Below, one piece after another: positions 55,959 through 64,000 of a stretch of DNA of 64,000 bases. The notes under the pieces were generated by a model. It was not told the DNA's origin. It saw nothing but the letters and a program-made list of their open reading frames with translations, and did no database searches. The position numbers were made by a program, and so were the translations under genes. Origin of the DNA: Pseudomonadota bacterium (GTDB lineage: Bacteria; Pseudomonadota; Alphaproteobacteria; GCA-2731375); assembly GCA_027623205.1 (NCBI GenBank), contig JAQBYC010000005.1, positions 1 through 64,000 of the forward strand, written 5' to 3'. Position 1 is the stretch's first letter, and each line of letters starts with the position of its first letter.

Positions 55959-57473
55959 TCAGCGCTGCCTGATCCTGATGAACAGCATCAACGGCAGCGA
56001 GGCGATGCAGGCGAGGGTGTACATCACAAAGGCGTTTGTGTAACCGATCAGGGTCGCCTGACGACCGATCTCGCCAGCCAGCGCGCCCAGTCCACTTGTC
56101 GACTCGATGCTCCACAGCCCGCGTATACTGGCAAAGGAGAAAGCCTCGTTGAACGGGCTGACGGCCTCGGTGATCTCCGCATAGGCGACGGAACCGGTGC
56201 GCACCACCGTCAGAACACTCAGGGAGATGAAGATGCTGCTGCCGAAATTGCGCAGCAGATGGAAGATTGCCGAAGCGTCCGGCAACAGCCGGTCCGGCAG
56301 GGTGGCGAAGGTAACCACCGACAACGGCACCCACATCAGGCCGCAGCCGAAGCCCTGGATAACACCGATCCAACCAACCGCGAAGGCCGAAATATTGAAG
56401 TCGAAGGCGGCGGTCTGCCAGCCACTGAGGCCGATCAGCCCGAGGCCAAGGACGATACCGATGCGCGGATCGAGACGGCCCATGCGCGAGGCGGCGAGAA
56501 AGCCCAGCACCATGCCGGCGCCACGCGTCCCCAGCAGGGTACCGATCAGGCTGTCGGGAAAACCCATCAGGTCATGCAGCAGCGGGGGCAGCAGCACCAG
56601 CGGCGTCAAATTCAGCATGCCGTAAACGAAAACCAGGAACAGGCCGACCGAGAAGTTGCGGTCACGAAATAGCGCCGGACTGATAAACGGCTTGCTCGCC
56701 GTGGCCGTGTGCACCACGAACAGGTAAAAGGCGAGGCCCATGACGATCGCCAGCAGCAAGATCAGGTTCGATTCAAACCAATCCAGCCGCTGGCCGCGGT
56801 CCATGATGAACTGCAAGGCGCTGACCGCCAGCGACAGCAATATAAAGCCGGTCCAGTCGAGCCGGGTGCCAGCCTGCCTGCCGCCGTCGCGGATGAAGGC
56901 AAGCACACCCAGCAACGCAAGCACGCACAGCGGCAGGATCAGCAGAAATATCCAGCGCCAGCCGTATTCCTCGGCCAGGTAGCCGCCCAGCATCGGCGCG
57001 ATTGCCGGGCCGATCACCACCGACATGCCGAAGACGCCCTGGGCCATCGCCCGTTGCCCCGGCGGATAGTTCGCAACGATGATCGCCTGCGCCAGGGGCA
57101 CCAGCGGCGCGCCCAACGCGCCCTGGCCGATCCGATAAACCAGCAATGGCGGCAGCGTTGTAGCGGTGGCGCAGAGCAGGGAAAAAAGCGAAAACCCGGC
57201 GACCGACCAGATCAGCACCTGGCGCTGGCCAAACCGCGCCACCATCCAGCCGGTCATGGGCGTCACCACCGCCGTCGCCACCACATTCAGCGTGACCACC
57301 CAGGACACCTGGTCCGGCGTCGCCGACAACGCACCCTGCAATTGCGGCAGCGCCACGTTGACGATGGTCATGGTCAAGGCATAGAGCATGGTGCACAGCG
57401 AGACCGTGATCAAAACGATCACGCGGTTGGCCGCCGTGGCATTGGGGATTTTGGCTGCCTGGCTCGCGCTCAT
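55959..57473 (-). CDS. MFS transporter, DHA2/EmrB type
   Basis: Fourteen-TM pattern; NVALPQLQGALSATPDQVSWVVTLNVVATAVVTPMTGWMVARFGQRQ, APMLGGYLAEEYGWRWIFLLILPL. Confidence 0.94.
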   Translation of the reverse strand: MSASQAAKIPNATAANRVIVLITVSLCTMLYALTMTIVNVALPQLQGALSATPDQVSWVVTLNVVATAVVTPMTGWMVARFGQRQVLIWSVAGFSLFSLLCATATTLPPLLVYRIGQGALGAPLVPLAQAIIVANYPPGQRAMAQGVFGMSVVIGPAIAPMLGGYLAEEYGWRWIFLLILPLCVLALLGVLAFIRDGGRQAGTRLDWTGFILLSLAVSALQFIMDRGQRLDWFESNLILLLAIVMGLAFYLFVVHTATASKPFISPALFRDRNFSVGLFLVFVYGMLNLTPLVLLPPLLHDLMGFPDSLIGTLLGTRGAGMVLGFLAASRMGRLDPRIGIVLGLGLIGLSGWQTAAFDFNISAFAVGWIGVIQGFGCGLMWVPLSVVTFATLPDRLLPDASAIFHLLRNFGSSIFISLSVLTVVRTGSVAYAEITEAVSPFNEAFSFASIRGLWSIESTSGLGALAGEIGRQATLIGYTNAFVMYTLACIASLPLMLFIRIRQR

Positions 57474-57549
57474 GGCGCAATTCTAGACCATTTTCGGGTC
57501 CGGCTGAAACAGCCGCTTACTGGACGGATGCCCGAGCGAAGATAGAACC

Positions 57550-60500
57550 CTATTCCGCCGCCTGCGGCGCGAGCGGCGCCTTCGCCGCCCGGCGCCGCTC
57601 CAACTGGGCCGAAGTGCGGGCGCCAAGGGCCAACAGCGAGGGCGTCACGAACAGGGTCAGCACGGTGGCGAAACTCAACCCGAACGCCACGGCCGTGGAA
57701 AGCTGCACCCACATCTGGGTCGAAGGCGCGCCATGGGAGATTTCCCGCGTTACAAAGTCAATGTTGACCTGAAAAACCATGGGCAACAGGCCGAAAATCG
57801 TGGTGATCGTGGTCAACATCACCGGACGCAAACGCTGGCTGCCGGTGCGAACCACGGCTTCCATGGGTTCCATGCCCGATTTCACCAATCTGGCATAAGT
57901 ATCGATCAAAACGATGTTGTTGTTGACCACGATACCGGCCAGGGCGATGACTCCGATCCCGGTCATGACGATACCAAACGATTGCCCGGTGATAATCAAG
58001 CCGGCCATCACCCCCACCGTGGACATGATCACCGCCGTCAAAATCAACAGGGAATGATAGAAGCTGTTGAACTGGGTGATCAAAATAATCGCCATCACGA
58101 ACAGAGCGAAGCCAAAGGCCTTTTGCAGAAAAGCCGCCGCCTCCTTTTGATCCTTGTCGGCGCCCCGGAACCTGATATCGACATCCGCGTCAAAGGTCTG
58201 GTTCCGCATCCAGGTGCGAATTTCATTGATCTTGTCGTCGCTCAACAGGCCTTCGGCGACGCTGGCCTGCAGCTTCAGCACGCGCTGCCCGTCGCTGCGT
58301 TTCAGCAAACCGGAGCGTTGTTGCGGGGTGCGCGTAACAAAATTCGAAATGGGTACCTGGCCATGGCTGGTTTCCACGCGCAACAGATCCAACTGTTCGA
58401 TATTACGGTACTGGATGGGAAAGCGGACCCGAATTTCCACTTCCTCGTCAGCATCATCCGGCCGGTATTCCCCGACCTTGATGCCGTTGGTGACCAGTTG
58501 CACCGCCTTGCCCACGGCCAGAATATCGGCGTTGAAAAGGCCCGCCTGGGCGCGGTCGACCTGGACCTGCCATTCGATACCGGGCAGGGCGCGGCTATCT
58601 TCCACATCCAGGATACCGTCCATGGACTCCAGTTTGCGGCGGAAATTCGCCACCACCGCATCCAGGCGTTCAGGGATTTGGGAACGAAATTCAATCTGGA
58701 TATCCTTGCCCGTGGGCGGTCCAAAGTCCGGTTCCCTGGGTTCCACCCAGACGCCAGCCAAATGCGCCGTGCGTTGCCTGATTTCGCCGGTGATTTCGGC
58801 CGAGGTACGGCGTTCGTCCCAATTGATGAACTCAATGAAGATGGTGCCGATCACGTCCTGGGCCTGATCCTCGCCGCGGGAAGCGCCACCGGTTCGGGCA
58901 TAGATCGTACGGATGCCCGAAATGTTCATCAATTCCGCCTCGACCTCGCGGACCAGCAGATCTTTTTCCCGGGTGGACATGTTGCCGCGGGCATGCACAT
59001 GGACCAGGGTTTGTTCCGGCTCCACATCGGGAAAAAATTCCACCCCCTTGCCGGATGACCAATAGGCCGCCTGGACTCCGGCCAGAATGACCACCGCCGC
59101 CGCCACCACCAGGATTGGGCGGCGGATTATGACCGTCAGGGTACGGGCGTACAGGCCCGTCATACCGGGCAACTGCCGCACATCACCGCGCTCGGATACC
59201 GCCAGGGCGGCCAGGGTCTGCTTGTTGGCAGAGCTCGCCTTGCCGATCAAACCGCCCAATGTGGGCACGAATATCAGGGCCATCAACAGTGAGCCGGTCA
59301 GGGTCACGACCAGAGTAATGGGCAGGAATTTCATGAACTCGCCCACGACGCCCGGCCAAAATATCAACGGCATGAAAGCGGCCAGGGTCGTGGCCGTGGA
59401 TGCGATGATCGGCCAGGACATACGGCGGGCGGCCATGGCATAGGCCTCTTTCCGCGGCAGGCCTTCAGCCAGTTTCCGATCGGCATATTCAGTCACCACG
59501 ATGGCCCCATCGACCAACATCCCGACCGCCAGGATCAGGGCGAACAGCACGACTATATTGACGGTCAGGCCAAGGCCATCCAGCACCAGGATGCCGAACA
59601 GAAACGAGGCCGGAATAGCCAGACCGACCAGCCCGGCCGTGCGCAGGCCCAAGGCGGCCACGACAACAATAAAGACCAGAAGAATGGCGCTAAGCACGTT
59701 GTTCTGCAGGTCGTCCAGCATCCGGCGGATATTTTTCGATTCATCCTGAATGAAATCCACCTGCACACCGGCGGGCCAGCTTTTGGCGCGCGCCGTCACC
59801 AGATGACGCACCTGATCGATGGTTTCGATAACATTCTCGCCAAGGCGCTTCTTGATTTCCAGGGTGACGCCGGCGCGCCCGTTGATGCGGGCGTACGAGG
59901 TCGCATCGCGGAAGGTCCGGCGCACCGTGGCAACGTCAGCCAGCGTGACAACACCATTCCCGAAGGCCTTGATGGGTAAATTCAATAAATCCTCGGCGGT
60001 TTCGAACAGTCCCGGCACCTTGATGGCAAAACGACCCTTGCCCGTATCCATGGTGCCGGCGGCGATAAGCTGATTGTTACGGGACGCCGTCCGCACCAAT
60101 TCCTCCTGGCTGATGCCATAACTTTCCAGGCGCACGGGATCGACCAATATTTCCAGCAACTCCGCCCGCTCGCCCGCGATATCAGCCTCCAACACCCCCG
60201 GCAATGCCTCCAATTCGTCCTGCAAGTCCCGCGCCAGCCGCAACAAGGTGCGCTCGGGAACATCGCCGGCCAGGGTGACCACAAGCACCGGAAACAGCCC
60301 CACATTGACCTCGTGCGCGGTCGGTTCGTCGGTTTCCGCGGGCAGGTCGGGTTTCACCAGATCAATGGCCTCGCGCACGTCGCGCAGGGCCTGATCCGCA
60401 TCAAAACCCGCCTCGAATTCCAGCAATACCGAGGCACTTCCCAATTCCGCCCGGCTGCGCATTTCCTTGACCCCTTCGATGGAGCGCAATTCCTGCTCCA

Positions 60501-60702
60501 TGGGGCGGACCAACAGGCGCTCGGCATCCTCGGGCGAGATGCCGTCGTGCTTCATGGCGACATAAATGATGGGAATGTTGATATCGGGCTTGGATTCCTT
60601 GGGAATGGTCAGATACGAACCCAGGCCGGCGATCAACACCAGAACCAGAATGGATAGAACGCTGCGGGCATGCTGGACCGCGGCATCAATGATGGCGTTC
60701 AT
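57550..60702 (-). CDS. RND (AcrB/HAE1-type) efflux permease
   Basis: 1050 aa; VLVLIAGLGSYLTIPKESKPDINIPIIYV, GMLVDGAIVVTEYADRKLAEG, GIVVNNNIVLIDTYARLVKSGMEPMEAVVRTGSQRLRPVMLTTITTIFGLLPM. Confidence 0.96.
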   Translation of the reverse strand: MNAIIDAAVQHARSVLSILVLVLIAGLGSYLTIPKESKPDINIPIIYVAMKHDGISPEDAERLLVRPMEQELRSIEGVKEMRSRAELGSASVLLEFEAGFDADQALRDVREAIDLVKPDLPAETDEPTAHEVNVGLFPVLVVTLAGDVPERTLLRLARDLQDELEALPGVLEADIAGERAELLEILVDPVRLESYGISQEELVRTASRNNQLIAAGTMDTGKGRFAIKVPGLFETAEDLLNLPIKAFGNGVVTLADVATVRRTFRDATSYARINGRAGVTLEIKKRLGENVIETIDQVRHLVTARAKSWPAGVQVDFIQDESKNIRRMLDDLQNNVLSAILLVFIVVVAALGLRTAGLVGLAIPASFLFGILVLDGLGLTVNIVVLFALILAVGMLVDGAIVVTEYADRKLAEGLPRKEAYAMAARRMSWPIIASTATTLAAFMPLIFWPGVVGEFMKFLPITLVVTLTGSLLMALIFVPTLGGLIGKASSANKQTLAALAVSERGDVRQLPGMTGLYARTLTVIIRRPILVVAAAVVILAGVQAAYWSSGKGVEFFPDVEPEQTLVHVHARGNMSTREKDLLVREVEAELMNISGIRTIYARTGGASRGEDQAQDVIGTIFIEFINWDERRTSAEITGEIRQRTAHLAGVWVEPREPDFGPPTGKDIQIEFRSQIPERLDAVVANFRRKLESMDGILDVEDSRALPGIEWQVQVDRAQAGLFNADILAVGKAVQLVTNGIKVGEYRPDDADEEVEIRVRFPIQYRNIEQLDLLRVETSHGQVPISNFVTRTPQQRSGLLKRSDGQRVLKLQASVAEGLLSDDKINEIRTWMRNQTFDADVDIRFRGADKDQKEAAAFLQKAFGFALFVMAIILITQFNSFYHSLLILTAVIMSTVGVMAGLIITGQSFGIVMTGIGVIALAGIVVNNNIVLIDTYARLVKSGMEPMEAVVRTGSQRLRPVMLTTITTIFGLLPMVFQVNIDFVTREISHGAPSTQMWVQLSTAVAFGLSFATVLTLFVTPSLLALGARTSAQLERRRAAKAPLAPQAAE

Positions 60703-61856
60703 GATGCCGGCGCCCCGCCGGCTTTACCAGCATCGGCTTTGCCTTCGCCGCTGTTGCCGTCAGGCTGAGCGGAAACCCGGACCCGGTCGCCCTGACGCAC
60801 GAACTCCTGGCCAACCACGATCAACTCGGCCTTTTTCGGCAAACCGGCAACCCACATGCCGTCCGCGGTACTGTCGATGATCTCAACCGCATAGAAGCCG
60901 ACCACGCCGCCACTCTCCACACAGCGCACACCGACAGTGCCGCTGTCATTCAGGGTCAGGATGGCCGGTGTGATAAAATGAGCCTGCACCTGGTCGGTGG
61001 GAAAACTAAGCGCGGCGGTCGTACCATGGCGTAATTTACCGTCGGAATTCGGCACCAGCAATTCGACCCGGAAAGTCCGGGTGGTGGCATCCGCCGTGGA
61101 CGCGATGTAATGGATTTTGCCCTCGACCTTTTCTCCGGTAACCAGGGTGGCGCTGCCTTTGTCGTTCAGGCGTAGGCGGCCGACATTATTCTCGCTGACC
61201 TGCGCCACCACCAGGTAGGGATCTTCATCAACCAGCAGGGCAATAGGGCTGCCGTCCTTGACATAGGCGCCCAATTCCACTTCGCGGCTGTCGACGATAG
61301 CGTCAAAGGGCGCGCGGATCACGGTGCGGTCCAAGGCAACATCCATCGCTTTAACCATGGCCATGGCCCCATCCAGGCGGGCCGCCGCGGCGGAAAACTG
61401 GGTTTCCGCGCGATAGCCTTTTTTGCGCAGTTGCTTGGCCGCCTCGTACTCAATCTCGTGTTGGCGCACCAGGGCCTTGGCTTCCGCCATTTGCGCCATT
61501 CGGTCTGCGACATCGATACGCACCAGCACGTCACCACGGCGGACCCGGCCGCCCTTTTGCACCGCGACCTCGGTGATCCGACCCTTGATTTCGGACATCA
61601 CCATGACCTTGCGCTTGGCTTCGGTATGCCCCCGCGCGGTAACTTCGCGCCAATGGTCCTGAGCCACCGATGGCTTGGTGCGCACGGCGGTCAGCGAGGC
61701 GTCTCCTTGTTTGGCGTTACGTTCGGCGACCGTAGGCGCCTGACCGGGTACAACTTTGCCATTCGCCAGGCCGTTGTGCGCACCGAACTGGCCGCTCAAC
61801 ACCCAGCCCAACGCGACCACGGTAATGGCCGCGGCAAGGAGATAGGAAACCCGCAT
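60699..61856 (-). CDS. RND efflux periplasmic adaptor (HlyD family)
   Basis: ITEVAVQKGGRVRRGDVLVRIDVADR, FDAIVDSREVELGAYVKDGSPIALLVDEDPYLVVAQVSE. ATGA overlap with the permease. Confidence 0.93.
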   Translation of the reverse strand: MRVSYLLAAAITVVALGWVLSGQFGAHNGLANGKVVPGQAPTVAERNAKQGDASLTAVRTKPSVAQDHWREVTARGHTEAKRKVMVMSEIKGRITEVAVQKGGRVRRGDVLVRIDVADRMAQMAEAKALVRQHEIEYEAAKQLRKKGYRAETQFSAAAARLDGAMAMVKAMDVALDRTVIRAPFDAIVDSREVELGAYVKDGSPIALLVDEDPYLVVAQVSENNVGRLRLNDKGSATLVTGEKVEGKIHYIASTADATTRTFRVELLVPNSDGKLRHGTTAALSFPTDQVQAHFITPAILTLNDSGTVGVRCVESGGVVGFYAVEIIDSTADGMWVAGLPKKAELIVVGQEFVRQGDRVRVSAQPDGNSGEGKADAGKAGGAPAS

Positions 61857-61869
61857 GTTCAAATCCCGC

Positions 61870-62439
61870 CTAATTGCCAGCGCCGGCGCCAGTGCGACCG
61901 CCGGTGCGATCGCCATCGATCTGCGCCAGCAACGCTTCGCTTTCCACCAGATACCGGTTGTCTTCCAGATAGCTCGCCGCCGCCTCGTAAAGTGCCCGGC
62001 CATAGCCGGCAACAAAGCGTTGTGCCGCCGTGCCGCGGGCCTCCCTTTCGGCAAGTTCGGCCCCAAGGCTGCGATGTTCCGCGATCCGTCGGTCGATCAT
62101 TTCGCCAACCTGGCCGGCAGGCAATAGATCGGCGAAAAACATGGCGACCAGGAACTCGGAACGGACCCGGTCCCGGCCGGGTGGATTGTTCAATTCCCTG
62201 ACCAAGGTCAATCGCCCTTCGACCGTCAGGCTATAGACTTTTTTATCTGGCCGTTTCGCCTGCTGTTCGGTTTCACTACGGACCAACCCTTCGGTCTGCA
62301 GACGCTTCAGGGCCGGATAGATCGATCCAAAGGAGGCGTCATAAAAATGGCTGAAGACATTCTCCAGCCGTTTTTTGATTTCATAGCCCGACGCGTCGCC
62401 CAGGCTCAACACGCCGAGGCATAGGGTACGTACATCCAT
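61870..62439 (-). CDS. PadR family transcriptional regulator
   Basis: MDVRTLCLGVLSLGDASGYEIKKRLENVFSHFYDASFGSIYPALKRLQTEGLVRSETEQQAKRPDKKVYSLTVEG. Confidence 0.94.
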   Translation of the reverse strand: MDVRTLCLGVLSLGDASGYEIKKRLENVFSHFYDASFGSIYPALKRLQTEGLVRSETEQQAKRPDKKVYSLTVEGRLTLVRELNNPPGRDRVRSEFLVAMFFADLLPAGQVGEMIDRRIAEHRSLGAELAEREARGTAAQRFVAGYGRALYEAAASYLEDNRYLVESEALLAQIDGDRTGGRTGAGAGN

Positions 62440-62591
62440 CACAAATCGATCTCCTCGCTTGCCAACATTTTGCATATAGCGATTCGATATATTAATGTAA
62501 AGAGTAGGTTATCAAACTACGCCATAAGGCCTAGCTGAACAGACGCCAAACAGCCGTGTTCATCGGGGGTCTCAGAGGGCAGGCGGTCCGG

Positions 62592-63536
62592 TCAGGCGAG
62601 GCTGATCACGTCGCCGGCATGGTTCAGATCCGCCAGTTCACGGCCCAGATAAGCCGCGACGCTGGCTAGACCACGGGGCGCCCCCGGCGCCAGGCGAGCT
62701 TCAGCTTCGGGATTATAGTTCGTGTTGGTGTTGATATCATAGGTCAGGGCCCGGCCCGCGGCATCAACAATGAACTCGATGCCGGCAATCGAAATCCGGT
62801 TGTCCGCCAGGAACCGGCCATAGGCTTGGATCAAGGGCGAGGAAAATCCTTCCACGATTTGGAACATGGGGCCCTGGGCGGGATCCACGGCGCAGGCTTC
62901 CGCCGGGCAAAGTTGAAAGCCATCGCGGGTGTCCACCCGCACGGCGTAAAGAAACGCCCCGCCGACGAATTCAAGCCGGGTGATGTACGGCGCCGGCGCC
63001 TGAATATATTCCTGCAACAACAAAATGCCGTCTATCGGCGGCTCATGGTCCGGGCCGTCCAGCCAGGCGGCAAAGGCTGCTGCGTCGTCATGCAAGTACA
63101 CGCCCAAGCCTTTTCCGCCCCGATTATGTTTGGAGATGAAGGGTCCGGCAAAGGTGCGGGCGGCCGCGATCGCCGGGTCGCGGCCATGGGTGGGACAGGT
63201 GCGCGGGGTCGCTATCCCCGCCGTTCGCAGCGCGGCATATTGCGCGACTTTCGACAGTTCCAGGCGAACGGCGCTGCTGCCGTTGACTACTCGGCGGCCA
63301 TAGGCCTCCAGCCATTGGATCACCGCATCGGCATATTCCGGCGCAAAGCGGTGGCCGCGGCTATGGGCCGAGGCGCTTAACCGGGAATAGTACAGGCCCT
63401 TTGGTGGAGGCGCGGACAGATCGAATTGACCCTGGGCCACATCCCAAAGCCGATAGGGCAATTGGCCCCGGTCCAGTTCCGCCAATAGCGGCGCCGTCCA
63501 TTCGCTGTTCTCGTAAAGAATATGGATTTGTGTCAT
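62592..63536 (-). CDS. ATP-grasp domain protein (RimK-like), substrate unknown
   Basis: RTFAGPFISKHNRGGKGLGVYLHDD, LLLQEYIQAPAPYITRLEFVGGAFLYAVRVDT, IAGIEFIVDAAGRALTYDINTNTNYN. Confidence 0.85.
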   Translation of the reverse strand: MTQIHILYENSEWTAPLLAELDRGQLPYRLWDVAQGQFDLSAPPPKGLYYSRLSASAHSRGHRFAPEYADAVIQWLEAYGRRVVNGSSAVRLELSKVAQYAALRTAGIATPRTCPTHGRDPAIAAARTFAGPFISKHNRGGKGLGVYLHDDAAAFAAWLDGPDHEPPIDGILLLQEYIQAPAPYITRLEFVGGAFLYAVRVDTRDGFQLCPAEACAVDPAQGPMFQIVEGFSSPLIQAYGRFLADNRISIAGIEFIVDAAGRALTYDINTNTNYNPEAEARLAPGAPRGLASVAAYLGRELADLNHAGDVISLA

Positions 63537-63545
63537 GCCCGGCGC

Positions 63546-64000
63546 CTAGCCGACCTTGACCGAGGTACCGCCGTCAACGGGCAGGGCGGCACCGGTTATG
63601 AAACCCGCCTCATCGGAAGCAAGGAACAGGGCCGCGTTGGCGACGTCCCAGGCGGTGCCCATCTTGCCCCCCAGGGGCACTTTGGCATCGCGTCCAGCGG
63701 CAATTTCGGCCCGGCTCTTACCCAGTGCCAGGACCCGGGTATCGACCGCCATCGGCGTATCCATCAGTCCCGGCAGTATGACATTGGCGCGCACGCCATA
63801 GGGCGCGTTCTGAATAGCCAGTTGCTCCGTCAGGGCGATAACCGCCGCCTTGGTGGTTTTATAGGCAACCAGGGGATACATTGACCAGGCGGCGAGCGAC
63901 GAAATATTGATGATCACCCCGCTGCCCTGCGCCCGCATGCCGGGCAGGGCGTGTTTACAAGTCAAAACCATGCCGCGCAGGTTCACGGCGACACAATGGT
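63546..64000 (-). CDS. SDR family oxidoreductase, 5' end beyond the window
   Basis: INISSLAAWSMYPLVAYKTTKAAVIALTEQLAIQNAPYGVRANVILPG...AALFLASDEAGFITGAALPVDGGTSVKVG; ORF open to the window end. Confidence 0.9.
   Translation of the reverse strand, partial: HCVAVNLRGMVLTCKHALPGMRAQGSGVIINISSLAAWSMYPLVAYKTTKAAVIALTEQLAIQNAPYGVRANVILPGLMDTPMAVDTRVLALGKSRAEIAAGRDAKVPLGGKMGTAWDVANAALFLASDEAGFITGAALPVDGGTSVKVG

Noticed and set aside
57550-60702. RND pump lacking a TolC-like outer-membrane gene
   Set aside because: Common arrangement; shared TolC elsewhere is usual.
1-64000. CRISPR arrays, insertion sequences, prophage or toxin-antitoxin systems
   Set aside because: No regularly spaced direct repeats, transposase, integrase or phage structural proteins were recognised.

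Overview
The window is a GC-rich chromosomal segment that looks alphaproteobacterial (Rhodospirillales-like; inferred from gene content only). I saw no rRNA, tRNA, CRISPR array, transposase or phage gene. Main blocks: (1) CHASE2 adenylate cyclase, then an Mla-like group (HtrA-like pseudoprotease with PDZ, MlaC, Sel1, N-terminally extended MlaA); (2) a small region with a partially duplicated and reciprocally decayed cupin / acyl-CoA synthetase pair around a quinone oxidoreductase; (3) CobW GTPase with a small Cys-rich partner; (4) a large hydantoinase / flotillin / polyamine-type ABC transporter / dihydropyrimidinase catabolic region; (5) amidase, DehI-like, YrdC-like and Upp genes; (6) a flagellin preceded by a class-I c-di-GMP (GEMM) riboswitch; (7) a deiodinase-like selenoprotein gene with in-frame UGA and a bacterial SECIS-like hairpin, split in two by the ORF track; (8) EamA, radical SAM, SDR, DUF2889 and MFS genes; (9) M81 peptidase with a Dpp/Opp ABC transporter; (10) an RND efflux pump with a PadR regulator, ATP-grasp and SDR genes. 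Most notable: the Sec-containing deiodinase-like gene, the GEMM riboswitch on flagellin, a possible Rad52/dsRBD-like N-terminal domain fused to HyuB, a flotillin built from 29-residue repeats with an exact 600-bp internal duplication, an HtrA-like protein lacking the whole catalytic triad, and the reciprocal decay of a duplicated locus. All calls are by eye; no database search was run.
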